A DNA stretch of 64,000 bases from Zygnema cylindricum (Eukaryota; Streptophyta; Zygnematophyceae; Zygnematales; Zygnemataceae). How positions within the stretch are numbered: the stretch's first letter is position 1; each line of letters begins with the position of its first letter. The position numbers and the translations under genes are program-made. The notes below the pieces were generated by a model. It was not told the origin of the DNA. It saw only the letters and a list, made by a program, of their open reading frames with translations, and did no database searches. The stretch is from the NCBI GenBank assembly GCA_037447655.1, contig JBBHKE010001112.1:62001-126000 (forward strand), read 5' to 3'. Positions 10,200 through 20,813 of this stretch are shown here, piece after piece.

Positions 10200-11279
10200 C
10201 CAAACCCTTGTACTACTCTACTGAACATCTGGAGAATCCTCTACACAGAGAGGAACGAGTCTGCAATCAAGGAATTCACAAATTTCCGATGCTTGAAGAA
10301 CGAGACTCCTTCGACTCTCTTCAACCGACTTTCAAGCCTTTGTCAAAAAACGAAATTGTCCACAACTCACCTTCCAGCAATGGCAACTAAATAATTTATC
10401 ACTGTCCGTAATTTATTCCGACCGACAGGGTAGACTGCTTTAGATAAGTGGATTGTCAGACAGGTGATTCAATACATTAATCCCTCCGCCAAGGACATTT
10501 CGCTGGTGGCAATGAAATTGTCTGATCAACTTCGTCCAAAGTGAGGCAAGGGAGAAGGCTGTGACCGGCAAGGCCTGCGTAAATTTTGCACGATTCGCCG
10601 GGGAGACATCCTTGAGCGAGGAGGAAAAGGCTGAACTTAAAAATTTGCGGAAGCTCAAAGGGAAGCAAGTGGCTGATAGCGGGTCATAACCGGCAATGGG
10701 AGCAGAGGATAGAGTTTTCCTTTACAATTGCCTAAATTGTCAGCAATCCGGTCATGGGTGAAAGCACTGCACAAGGAAACTTAAAGCGGAGCTGGCCTTG
10801 AAGCTAAAGGAATGGGAAAATGAACGTGCAAAAAGGACCTTGAAACAGAAATAAAATCTCAAGGGAGGGAAGGGAGAGGACACGTCCCTCGTAACCAAAG
10901 ATACATACCGTCCCACTTCACAGAGCGAAACCTCTAAGATGTCCCAAACTCAGTTGCCGCAAATCAAAATTCTAAAGTTTGACGACGCTCTAATCTACAA
11001 CGAGATCCGGAGTAAATATACCACCGAGGGTGCCAAGTGCGAAGCTTGTGGAATTATAGGGCACAAGGAAGGTCAATGTTTCCGAAAAAATGGAGTACCC
11101 AAGGAAATAATGCAATTTGCTTTGTTTACTGGTGAAGGAGAAACAACCGTTAACCCTCTCCCACTCACACTTCTTTACCCTTGGGGGCGCCAACTTATAT
11201 CCACGTCGGAGAGACATGAGCGAGCCCCGGATGCTCTGGCTAGGCTTACGCCGCAGATCATCATACAGCAACAGAGTTA
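10200..11279 (+). pseudogene. G1 gag C-terminal part with two CCHC zinc knuckles
   Basis: The frame resumes after the solo LTR with a segment (CTTLL.IW...YTERNES) that aligns to G2 at 43000-43060. Two knuckles follow: 10729-10770 (C-x2-C-x4-H-x4-C, one codon now TGA) and 11038-11079 (CEACGIIGHKEGQC, intact). The knuckles would bind element RNA during packaging. The open frame 10939-11280 covers the second knuckle. Having two separated knuckles is shared with G2. Confidence 0.85.
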
Positions 11280-12208
11280 GCAGCTGGCCAGAATGACTGC
11301 AGAGTTGGCTGCACTCCGCTTGGGATTTTCTTCTTGGCCTGTTCTTCTCACAACAGCAGAACGACTCCAAAAGAAAAAATAGGAGTTGTAACAGAAGATC
11401 GCGGAGCTTGAGCTTGAAGGCACAGCGGGTGCTAACGATGACAACTTATTGGGCTGTGATTTGGAACCCCCAAATGCCCATTATGCCCAAACCTCTTGTT
11501 TGGAGCTTGGAATGTTGGGGTGGGAGACAGCCGCTGCCAACTCCGCATTTCCACCTCGATGCAAAGATAAGACAGATAAAAAATGGGTCAGAGGGATCAC
11601 AACCGGAAAGCTATAGGGCCTTTGTCATTTACTCCCAGAGCACTAATGATGAACAAGGACATCGGCTTAGGAATCAAACCCAATCACCCACCATCTCTTT
11701 CTCCTAAACCTAAATTGCCTCCTGGTTTCAAAAATTACTAGAACGAGAAACAACAGTAAGAGAAGGAGTCACTAGAACGAGGGAAAAAGGACAATCAAGA
11801 CTGGTTTGAGAAATATATGGCAGTACGCCCGGAGAATGACACTCCCCAAACACCTCTAATCCCAGATTTCGGCTCCCGGAGTTAGAAAAAAGAACAACAT
11901 CAGGATCTGCATAAACCGAACTCAAAAACGGCTGTCATGCTAGTTCGACACCTCATGCAATATGCCCTCACACACGTGAAGACTCTAGCATTCTCCAACA
12001 ACTTGCTCAAAGAAATCCTCATTCATGCATTGGGAGAGGAGATCCACTCTGGAAAAGGAGGAGTCAACAGGACCACTCTGCCAACCACAGTCATTTTGTC
12101 CACCGATCCGAAAACCCGTAGAGTGGATAGGGACTACAAGGCCTTATCAGTGGCTATTATACAAAACCGAACTTCAAGCTCAACGGGTACGGGGGATACC
12201 ACGACCTT
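11280..12208 (+). pseudogene. G1 gag-pol junction, decayed
   Basis: Short frames here are Gln/Arg/Lys-rich, with a hint of a coiled region at 11280-11420. G2 has a similar charged stretch after its second knuckle (44030-44220). From about 11937 a frame leads toward the protease. The corresponding part of G2 also has DYSSLAVAYI-like residues before its protease, matching DYKALSVAII here. I see no other gene. Confidence 0.55.
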
Positions 12209-12742
12209 GTGGTTGACACCGGAGCGCTCCCCAACCTTATCACCACCTCCGCTTTGCAGAAAATGCTCGAGGAACTCTGGCCCGAAATTTTCCCAAGCAA
12301 TAGCTACGTAAGCATCGTAAGCAGCGGCTGCCAACAAGTCCATGGAATAATAAAAGCCATGAAAATCGAGTTTTCTAATGACGGAGGCCAACGGGTGAAA
12401 ATTGAGCCTCCCTTCTTTGTGGTGGAAGGGACTCAATTCAAAATTGTGTTGGGAATGGCCACTTGGACGCGGCTCAATATGAGTTTGAGCGTGTGGAACG
12501 AACAATGTACCATTCGAGACCGTGGAAATCCGGAAGGAACCAAAGTGGTGGTTTCTTTGGATTTATGGAACCGGGGGAAGGCAAATGATCAGTGTTTGGT
12601 TTACTTCCGGTGTACACTACATCATTCCGACATAACTGTTTGGCACTTCTACACATATCGCCAAAGAAATCTAGCAATTCCCAATTTCCAAGCGGTGGGA
12701 AGAGGAATATTAGAATAGATTATTGCAAGTAGCAAAACTACG
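12209..12742 (+). pseudogene. G1 retropepsin-like protease
   Basis: The 169-residue open frame starts at the active site VDTGALPNLITTSALQKM (Asp-Thr-Gly). It continues with a beta-rich stretch (FKIVLGMATWTRL), as in gypsy retropepsins. G2 has the matching MVDTGAIFNLISTSALEKL. The protease matures the Gag-Pol polyprotein. The frame is the same as the following methyltransferase, with a single stop (about 12716) between them. Confidence 0.85.
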
Positions 12743-13870
12743 GTGGGGGTGCATAAGGCATTTTTGGCTTTAACATCGAAGGAAGCTGTTTCTACACCAC
12801 TGTCTAATGCTTCCAAACCTAAGTCCGGTAACAAGGAGTTCAATCAACAAGTGGTCTCATTAGCAGTTCCTGATTCCGGATTGTGTATATTATCTCTATT
12901 TTCGAGAATTAGTTCCGATTTGGAAGCGGTTTTGAAGACAGGATACCTGGTGGAGTCATATGCAGCCGTGGAAATATCACCCGAGGCGTAGGCTGTCAGC
13001 GATAACCGCCTCCATCAACTTCATCACCTATATCCTCAACATTTTCTAGTGACAGCCTTTTTCAACGCTCACCGAAGTCTTCCCCAAAATGTAGAAAACA
13101 TCATTGCGCACTATCTAGCCAGTTTGAGAAGAGTTGATTTGGTGTTGGCAAGTTGGCCTTGTTAGGGATTCTTCCTAGCGGGACAAAGAAAAGGGCATAA
13201 AGATCGCAAAAGTGGAACATTTTACCGGATGATCGAATTAATTACGTGGCTTCAACAACTCCAAAACACACTGGTGGGGTACGTTCTAGAACATGTCAAC
13301 TCGGGAGATGATAAAAGGAAACAGGTTGCAGACAGTTGGAATCACGTAACCCGAATTTTAGGAGCTCCCTTGGTTTTCGACGCCGCACAGATGGGATACT
13401 GTGCACACAGAGTAAGGGCATATTGGACTAATATGATCGCGTTTCCAGTACTTCGACGACTGTTGGACAAGCAAATCCCCAACTTGCATAATTCAGTGCA
13501 AAAAATAATTGGGGAATGCAGGATGGCCACCCTTGTGACGCGACCAGACCGCTCTCTTTTCTTTCGGTGCAACAAACCGGGATTACCACGGAGAGCACTC
13601 CCGCCTTTGGTTTCTTCCCCTCACAGTCACGCTTATCGAAAAGGAGCAGTGGAAATGATTTTTGACAGTAAGTTGGGAATCTTGACAACACTGATGATTG
13701 CAAAACGAGAAGAAGCGATGGGATTTCATAAAGGCACCAAAATAACACCAGGTATTTCAGACCTTCAGTGGTGCAGCCTTATTGGGTAGAGTATGGATTT
13801 GAATTCGATCACATGGGTACTCAAGCATGCACTCGCCTTTTCCATTCTCAAGTCCACAGAATCCTGAGTT
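12743..13870 (+). pseudogene. G1 C5 cytosine-specific DNA methyltransferase domain in pol
   Basis: It would transfer methyl groups from S-adenosylmethionine to cytosine C5. One frame holds the motifs in canonical order. Motif I is LCILSLFSRISSDLEAV then AAVEIS (about 12881-12980). Motif IV is DLVLASWPC (about 13139-13162) with the catalytic Cys intact. Motif VI is YVLEHVN (about 13280). Motif VIII is CAHRVRAYWTN (about 13400-13435). Motif IX is REEAMGF (about 13708) and motif X is SLIG followed by SMDLNSI (about 13778). Canonical order resembles Dnmt3-type rather than the rearranged plant DRM order; this is inference. In-frame stops are TAG 12989, TAG 13163 (at the Gln of PCQ), TAG 13787 and TGA near 13865. 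It is preceded in frame by protease and followed in frame by RT. The region after motif VIII is probably the target-recognition part. Confidence 0.88.
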
Positions 13871-14723
13871 GTTTACCTTCAAGCTCCTCAGTTATTAGCG
13901 ATGCAAGCAACTTTGCAACTTGAGGGGGGGGGGAGAAAGGAGAAGAAAAATTCACATTTCACCACAGCAAGTTTTCCCAGTGGGTGGGGGGCGGCGGCTC
14001 AGATGGCGAAAACCTAGCAAAAGTTGTCAACAGTAGCATCCTAGCCGGAGGAGTAAAGGCGGATCCACTCGTAGGATTGGAATTTGACATTAACCTCTGG
14101 GGTAGACTGCCAGAGGCTTAGGCTGCTGTAGAGCTTTGGAAAATGGATTGGACACTTGGGGAGTAGTTGGATCCACAACAGAAGGCGCGGCTCTCTGAGC
14201 TATTTGTCGAAAAACAAGCAGGTGTTTACATGGTCAAACACATATATCAGTATTTACAAAGGAACACTTTTTCGAATCGATTTGATCGACGAGGCAGCTA
14301 CTGTTTGGTAGAAGCAGTATCCTCTCATTTTCAAGGAAAACGAATTCATCACAGCTAAAGTAGAGACTTTGGTGGAAGCCGGATTAGTTCATGAAAGTAT
14401 AAGACTTCATGGGTTCGCTTTCCCGAGAGTTCTCCCTCCCAAAAATGACTCGTCCGGGAAGACTGTAGATTACCAGATGTGTGGAGATTATTACATGCTG
14501 AACACGGCCACCATCTGTGACTGGTATCGGATGCCGACCATGGAAGAGACATTCGACTCTCTTGTTGGCGCCACTACCTACTCTACTCTGGACATGAAGA
14601 ATGGTTTCCACCAGATTGCTATAAAACCGAAACATAGAGAGAGAATTGCATTTTGGGCTGATTCCACACACTATGAATGGATATACATTCCCTTTAGACT
14701 TAAGAATGCACCGGCATAATTCC
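13871..14723 (+). pseudogene. G1 reverse transcriptase, N-terminal half
   Basis: After a G-rich stretch (13923-13932) the gypsy RT begins. It carries FRIDLIDEA around 14270, then in the frame 14369-14719 VEAGLVHESIR, the VDYQMCGDYYMLN motif, STLDMKNGFHQIAI with the first catalytic Asp, and YIPFRLKNAPA. Copia B cuts the gene after the NAPA motif. The TSD ATTCC duplicates 14719-14723. The frame agrees with protease and methyltransferase. Confidence 0.9.
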
Positions 14724-15781
14724 TATAACTCTGAGACCTCCATAAGTCCTTAGAGTGGACAGCTTCCAAGAAGCCTCTAGGATAACCGTGACCCCTTTGT
14801 GTTTCAGCAAAAATAACTGCCACCCTAACAGACAAAAACTCTGACGAACTTGATCCCTGTGAAGACAAGACTCCCCTGAGTCGATAGCAAAAAGAATCTC
14901 TGAATTTGCTCCCCTGAACAGTAAGTTATGGAGGGTCAAAGTTGACCTTTTGTACTGAAGCTCTCTGGGAGAGAGGGTCCTATCTTCTAATTTTTCTAAG
15001 TCCTATCTCTCTCACAGACTCTATCTACTGATGTACGGAGCTAATCAGATTTCAGTTTCGTACACAAAAATACAGCTGCCGATGTACTTTATGTACGGCC
15101 ATTGTATGACATGGCTTAAAAGTCGACATGTGGTATGTCCAGATTCGCTCCCTTAATCCTCGGAGATGCCGCGATCCAATGTCATTCCGCCACGTGTCAT
15201 TCGATGTGGCGATGACAAAAAACCGCCGAAATCCTCTTCCGGGATCTGGGCGTTAATTTTGGCCGTCCGATTAAATTCACATTTAATCGCAGCCGTAATA
15301 AATACATGCGCGGTATTCGTTTCACTAAAAAATTAAATGCGCATTATTGGTTTCTTATCCGTACCGGAATCCGTACTTTTACATTTACTGGATATATGTC
15401 TCTCGTAAGCAGTTACAGTTAAATGAACTATCCTACGTATAAATGTTTAAGTAATTATCAAACCATATATTACATAACACTACTCCTAGACTTAACGGCT
15501 AAGGCTACCGGCTACTTGCTGTCTGCTGGCCGGCAGGTACCAGGATCAAATCCTGTCGCCGGTAAATATCTTTTAGTAAAATAAACCCCTAACTAAAATA
15601 TATTTTCCCGTAAACCTCTGGATAGCCTAGGTAGCCATGGCTCTAGCTCCTTCTCCAATTTCTTAGTGACAGCGACAAGTTTGAGAAGTTCGAGTGAGAA
15701 GTTAGAGATAGACTGCCTTGGCTTCTTTCTTATTTCTATTCAGACCTAGAAAATACTTTAAAAAGACCATTAATTTCTACA
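14724..15781 (-). repeat. Copia B 3' LTR
   Basis: It is 1058 bp. Its minus-strand start TGTAGAAATT abuts the polypurine tract AAATAAGGGGAG (15782-15795). The far end has mutated from TTTCA to TTATA. It carries the AGGG hairpins (about 14860-14890; second stem damaged) and the antisense tRNA-like module (15490-15574). It differs from its partner mainly in the U5 end. Confidence 0.92.
15490..15574 (+). other. tRNA-like module antisense to Copia B 3' LTR
   Basis: It has a D-arm-like GGCTAAGG, a T-arm-like AGGATCAAATCCT (B box-like GGATCAAATCC at 15543-15553), an outer stem CCGGC/GCCGG and a TTTT run at 15571. The outer stem sequence differs from the 9925 copy but still pairs. The sister copy lies at 20523-20606. 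Confidence 0.5.
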
Positions 15782-15798
15782 CTCCCCTTATTTTCTAG

Positions 15799-16068
15799 TC
15801 AATCTTTAATTTCAGACCACACTTTTCCCTGCAGTACACTTTTCCTCATCGGAGCATCACCATAACTGGCATCACTCCAAGTAGTGATGTCAGTATTCTC
15901 CCCACCCAAATGCAACCATAGATCCCTAGTTCCTATCAAGTATCTAAGAACACTCTTAGCTGCCTCCCAATCCTTCTTAGTGGGAGCATTTAGACTTCTA
16001 CTCAGCAGTCCTACAGCTGCAGCTAAATCCGGCCGGGTACAATTCATAAAATAGATTAGACTTCCCAC
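15799..16068 (-). pseudogene. Copia B RNase H, internally deleted
   Basis: It starts with MGSLIYFMNCTRPDL and reaches WSDASYGDAPMRKS. It then jumps to the out-of-frame remains of the element's last codons (the nucleotides of the family's YCREKCGLK C-terminus read in another frame). Compared with Copia F about 110 codons are missing, including the AEYMA and DNQ catalytic parts. RNase H would be inactive. Confidence 0.85.
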
Positions 16069-17372
16069 TACTTGCCTGTGTAAGGAATAGTCTGCATGAA
16101 CTTATGTTCTTCAGGAGATAATTCCTCGTCTAAGACTATGACTCCTCCTTCCTCACTCCCCTCCCTTCCTTTCTTCAACTCCATTGGAGTTGTACAACTA
16201 TTAGCTTTATCCATTTGAAATTTTTCAAGCATGTTCCCTATTGCTTCCTTTTGAGTCAATCTTATAATTTTTCTTTTTCGGTCTCTCTCTACTTGAATTC
16301 CCAAAATATATTTTGCTTCCCCCATATCCTTCATTTGAAATCTCCCCTTAAGATCGGTTTTCAGTTTATTAATTTTTTCCATTGATTTACTTAAAACAAG
16401 CAAATCATCAACATAAATTGCAATAAATATAAAACCTTCCTCATCTTCGAAAACATAGATTGAGTGATATGAGCTGATCCGAATATATCCTAGACCGGTA
16501 AGAAACTCATCAAGCTTCTTATTCCACTGTCGCGCATGTTTCAAACCATAGAGAGATTTAATCAGCCGGCATACCTTACTCTCCTCTCCTTCCTCCACAA
16601 ACCCTCCGGGTTGTCGCATGAAGATCTCCTCTTCCAATTCTCCATGCAAAAAGGCTGTCTTGATGTCCATCTGGTGCACTTCCATGTCTTCCGCTGCTGC
16701 CAAGCTGAGAAGTATGCGGACGGAGGGAAATCTGACCACCGGGGCAAAGGTTTCCTCGTAGTCAATTCCCTCTTTTTGTGTAAATCCCTTTGCCACTAAT
16801 CGGGCTTTGTAGCACTCAATTGTGTTATCTGGGTTCAGTTTTAATTTAAAAACCCACTTACAACCGATTGGTTTTCGGTTAGGTGGACAATCCACTGGCT
16901 TCCAAGTATCAGCTGCCATAATTGAGGCCATCTCCTCATTGATGGTTGTCTTCCACCGGTTTCTTTCTGTACAAGTCATCGCCTCTCCATAAGTTTGAGG
17001 TTCATCTTGATGAGATAGTTTAGTTACCTTGTTATTAACCTGTTTTTCTTGTAGTCTTTTGCTACTTCTCCTTCCCCCCTCAAAATCTGAGGTCGGAATA
17101 GATGGTTCTCGTGGATTCTTTCGAACAAACTCGGCTTTTCCCCTATCCCTTAATTCCGAATCAATTTCCACCACGTCTTCCGCTTCCGGTAGAGTTGTCA
17201 CTGGAGTTTCCACAGCCGAGTCCTTTTCGGTCTGATTTGTACCTGCAAGAATGTCATCTTCTCTAAAACCCAGATAGTTAGGGAGCTCAAAGTCATCGGA
17301 ATTTTGTGACTCAAATCTGATTTTTACTGACTTTGTATATTTGAAGGGATCCACAGACTTTCCTTCATCCAT
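16068..17372 (-). pseudogene. Copia B reverse transcriptase with N-terminal linker
   Basis: This is the longest open frame in the window (434 residues). Residues 1-150 are an acidic linker continuing from the integrase C-terminus. From about residue 165 the RT core reads [69 protein letters not shown] and the catalytic IAIYVDDLLVLS, then KEAIGNMLEKF. A 2-bp insertion at about 16066 breaks the join to RNase H. The RT core itself looks intact. Confidence 0.92.
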
Positions 17373-18230
17373 AACTACTAGATGCTTTACTAAGATTATG
17401 TCTTCTCTTTTTAGATCATAAACTCTATATCTTTTAACATCCTTATCTTATCCTAATAAGTATCCCGGTTTTCCCTTAGGATCTAACTTCCAATTAGACC
17501 GATATGTATCTAGACTGAATACTTGACTGCCGAAAAACCTTTAAGTGAGATAAGTTTGGTCCTGGCCTTTCCATCTCTCATAAGGTGTTTGATCTTATAT
17601 AGCTGAAGTAAGAACTCAGTTTTTGAGGTAGTTAGCACAGTTCTTTGCTTCCGCCCAAAACCTTTTTCCTATCTTCTTATCCGACAACATACTTCTAGCA
17701 CTATCACTTAGTGTTCTATTTAACCTTTCAGCTACCCTATTCTGTTCCGGGTTTTCTAGAACTGTCTTTTGGTGTTGGACCCCATCTTCTCTCAAAAAAT
17801 CCTCAAACTGGTTAGAAGTATACTCTCCACCATTCTCACTCCTTATTCTCTTGATTGGAGTTTCATGAAGTTTTTCACTCAATGCTTTTTATTGTCTAAA
17901 ACAATCCTGAGCTTCGGACTTGCTTTTCAAAAAATACACTCGGTAATATCGAGACCAATCATCAGTGATAGTCATCATAAATCTCTTCCCCCCCGGTGAG
18001 GGCATTTTAGCTGGTCCCCAAATATCTGTGTGTACTAGATCTAGAATTTTTTCTCCCTTATAGGTGGCTGTTTTAGGAAAGGGTAATTTGTGAGTTTTAC
18101 CTTGAGCACATCCACTACAATCACTTATATTATCATTCTCACTAAACTTAATCCCTTCCACCACTCCCATCTTTTTCATCTTTCTTAACTTGTCTAGATT
18201 CACATGCCCAAGCCTCTTATGCCACATCAT
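17373..18230 (-). pseudogene. Copia B integrase
   Basis: Pieces in 17616-17882, in the N-terminal part of 17889-18497 and in broken sequence to 17373. The first catalytic Asp is present (DLVHTDIWGP). The second position reads SENGGEY, Glu for Asp. The third Glu is present (PEQNRVAERLN). One TAA near 17883 lies where a Tyr is expected. Further stops follow in the C-terminal KVFGS region. It would carry out strand transfer. Confidence 0.87.
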
Positions 18231-18640
18231 TATATCATGAACACCAGCATAATAAAGTTTCTTCTTTTCATTACTTAAAACCAGCCTAAACATCCCATGG
18301 CTACCTTTCTCAGCAATGAAATAGACATCCTCTTCAAAACTAGCAGTAAAGACTCCTTCATTAGTGCTTGTAAAAAAACCCTTATCATCTAATACGGATG
18401 TACAGATGAGGTTTTTGTTCAGCTCTGGAATAAACAATACATCGGAGAATGTTACTATGGATGTCTTTCCTTCTACTAACACTTTCAAATCTACCAATCC
18501 TACAAGAGTAGTGGTGACTATCCTTCCATCCCCGTACTCTAGCTCTACGGTGGGAATATTTCTTATCTAAGTGAACAAGTGCCTATCCTTACACATGTGC
18601 ATGGAGGCACCTGAATCTACAATCCAGCCCGCTTCACCTT
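18231..18640 (-). pseudogene. Copia B protease and GAG-pre-integrase region
   Basis: WIVDSGASMHMC (protease active site) lies near 18585-18625, one stop before the main frame. The frame 17889-18497 then gives the LVDLKVLVEGKTSIVTFSDVL stretch and the zinc region MWHKRLGHVNLDKL...CSGCAQGKTHKLPF. This matches Copia F 36409-36960 closely. The intact DSG triad contrasts with Copia F. Confidence 0.87.
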
Positions 18641-18770
18641 TCAATCCACCGTAAGCACATTTCTGCCTTCGTGGTATTTTGACCTCGTTTATCACCTCCA
18701 ACTCGTCATCGAAAAGGAGCTCATTGTCCTCGTCCTCTTATTCCGCCTCATGTACCTGTGTCACAAGGGC

Positions 18771-19755
18771 CTATTTCTTTCCTCTCGGGGTACCACCGGT
18801 CTGCCCCTCTTTTAACCGAAGCTTGGTTAGCTTAGTGCACTCTGCCATATAGTGCCCAGGTTTCTTACAAAAATGACATAAACCTTTGGGAGCCTTTGGT
18901 CCGAACTCGTCGGTCTGATTTTTCTGCTCCCTCCCCCCATAGTTTCCGACCGGTTTTCGAGAATCCTTGTTCCTCCAATCGGTCGCAGTTGCCAAGGCTT
19001 GGCCACTCTTTCCTCCTCTTCAGATCTCAATTGTATTCTCTCGAACGAGAATCATCCCTACCACTGAGTTCCATATCCACCTTGAGTCCAGCAAGTCCTG
19101 CACACGGTTGACTATGTTTTTGAACTCATCGGGTAACTTTATCAGTAAACAGTTAACCTTTTCTTTTTCACTAAAATATTTTTACGCACTCTCTAGCTCC
19201 ATGAAGAGTGTAGCAAGCTCATTGCAAAAATCCAACATCTTCCCCCCTTTGTATATATACTCCTTAACTTTCTTATCAGCCAACTGTTGTTGCTGAATCG
19301 TACCACTTCGGTACATCTCTATGAGAGCCATCGAAAGATCGGATGCCCTCTCTACCTGCAAATGAGGACATGCAAGTCCTTGAGTGAGATGGCGTAGGAT
19401 GAAGTGCTTTGGCGCCATATTGTTGAAGTCCCAGGTTTCAGTATCATTCTCATCGTTCCTCAGAATAGGTGATATAAATGCCGAACTAGTTGTTATTGGT
19501 GTGATCGCCTCCTTCTCCTTTCCTTTGTCCACCACCTCTCCTTCTTTTGTTTCCTCCGTTGAAGGTGGATCCTCTTTTCTGGTGAATCTGCTTCCTCCAA
19601 ACCCTGGAGGAATTCCAAGACTTGATGGATGCCCCAACCGTCCACTCACTATCCCCCAAAACCTTTTTTCGCATAGAGCTCCTATCATCATACTTTCCCA
19701 GTATATGAAGCTAGTTCCATTAAAGATTGGTACCCTAGAGGGTGGGCCCATAACC
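18771..19755 (-). pseudogene. Copia B gag with zinc knuckle
   Basis: The frame 19182-19775 carries the gag core: VPIFNGTSFIYWESMMIGAL, HFILRHLTQGLACPHLQ, YRSGTIQQQQLADKKV and GGKMLDFCNELATLF. A second frame (18771-18995) holds the knuckle CHFCKKPGHYMAEC. Between them the frame is broken. Gag forms the particle and the knuckle binds RNA. The reading frame starts 20 nt inside the 5' LTR (see 19756-19775). Confidence 0.88.
19741..19755 (-). other. Copia B primer-binding site matching the initiator tRNA-Met anticodon arm
   Basis: The minus strand reads GGTTATGGGCCCACC immediately inside the LTR. Its complement, GGTGGGCCCATAACC, equals the anticodon arm of plant initiator tRNA-Met as I remember it. 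All 15 nt fit. This implies priming by a cleaved 5' half of the tRNA, as in Drosophila copia. The usual plant site starts TGGTATCAGAG and is absent. Confidence 0.85.
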
Positions 19756-20813
19756 TGAAACTCTGAGACCTCCATAAGTCCTCAGAGTGGACAGCTTCCA
19801 AGAAGCCTCTAGGATAACCCTGACCCCTTTGTGTTTCAGCAAAAATAATTGCCACCCTGGCAGACAAAAACTCTGACCAACTTCACCCCTGTCAAGACAA
19901 GACTCCCTTGAGTCGATAGCAAAAAGAATCTCTGAATTTGCTCCCCTGAAAAGTAACTTATAGAGGGTCAAAGTTGACCTTTTGTATAGAATCTCTCTGG
20001 GAGAGAAGGTCCTATCTTCTAATTTTTCTAAGTTCTATCTCTCTCACAAACTCTATCTATTGATGTACGGAGCCAATCAGATTTCAGTTTTGTACACAAA
20101 AGTACAGCTGCCGGTGTATTTTATGTACGACCATTGTACGGCATGGCCTAAATGTCGACACGTGGTATGTCCGGATTCGCTCCCTTAATCCTCGGAGATG
20201 CCGCGATCCAATGTCATTCCGCCACCTGTCATTCGATGTGGCGATGACCACAAACCGCCGAAATCCTCTTCCGCGATCTCGGCGTTAATTTCGCCCATCC
20301 GATTAAATTCACATTTAATCGCAGCCGTAATAAATACATGCGCGGTATTCGTTTCACTAAAAAATTAAATGCGCATTATTGGTTTCTTATCCGTACTGGA
20401 ATCCGTACTTTTACATTTACTGGATATATGTCTCCCGTAAGCAGTTACAGTTAAATGAACTATCCTACGTATAAATGTTTAAGTAATTATCAAACCATAT
20501 AGTACATAACACTACTCCTATACTTATTGGCTAAGGCTACCGGCTACTGGCTGTCTGCCAGCCGGCAGGTACCAAAATCAAATCCTGTCGCCGGTACATA
20601 TCTTTTAGTAAATTAAACCCCTAACTAAAATATATTTTCCTGTAAACCTCTGGATAGCCTAGGTAGCCATGGCTCTAGCTCCTTCTCAAATTTCTCAGTG
20701 TCTGCGACAAGTTTGAAAAGTTGGAGAGAGAAGTTAGAGATAGACTGCCTCGGCTTCTTTCTTATTTCTAAATAGACCTAGAAAATACTTTAAAAAGACC
20801 ATTTATTCCTACA
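19756..20813 (-). repeat. Copia B 5' LTR with gag start codon
   Basis: It is 1058 bp. The minus-strand end ...TTTCA sits next to the primer site. The gag ATG is at 19775-19773, so the first seven residues (MEVSEFQ) are LTR-encoded and the frame continues into the primer site (VMGPP). AGGG hairpins are at about 19885-19920 and the antisense tRNA-like module at 20523-20606. A TATA-like site lies on the minus strand upstream of the hairpins. Confidence 0.92.
20523..20606 (+). other. tRNA-like module antisense to Copia B 5' LTR
   Basis: It has a GGCTAAGG D-arm-like part. An anticodon-arm-like hairpin CTGG-CTGTCTG-CCAG follows, with a 7-nt loop and T at the position of U33. A CCGGC/GCCGG stem and a TTTT run at 20603 follow. 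The B-box part is damaged here. Confidence 0.45.

Larger units (their letters stand above)
14724..20813 (-). mobile_element. Copia B: Ty1/copia retrotransposon with intact TSD
   Basis: It is 6090 bp with TSD ATTCC (14719-14723 and 20814-20818) and two LTRs of exactly 1058 bp each. The internal order on the minus strand is primer site, gag, CCHC, protease, integrase, RT, remnant RNase H, polypurine tract. It interrupts G1 RT between the NAPA and FQRAMDEAL motifs. It lacks most of RNase H through an internal deletion and carries several frameshifts, so it is non-autonomous. Confidence 0.93.

Noticed and set aside
13229-13789. Reading this open frame as a separate host methyltransferase gene
   Set aside because: It is in frame with the retropepsin before and RT after, and lacks motif I and IV unless read as part of the longer pol frame starting near 12743.
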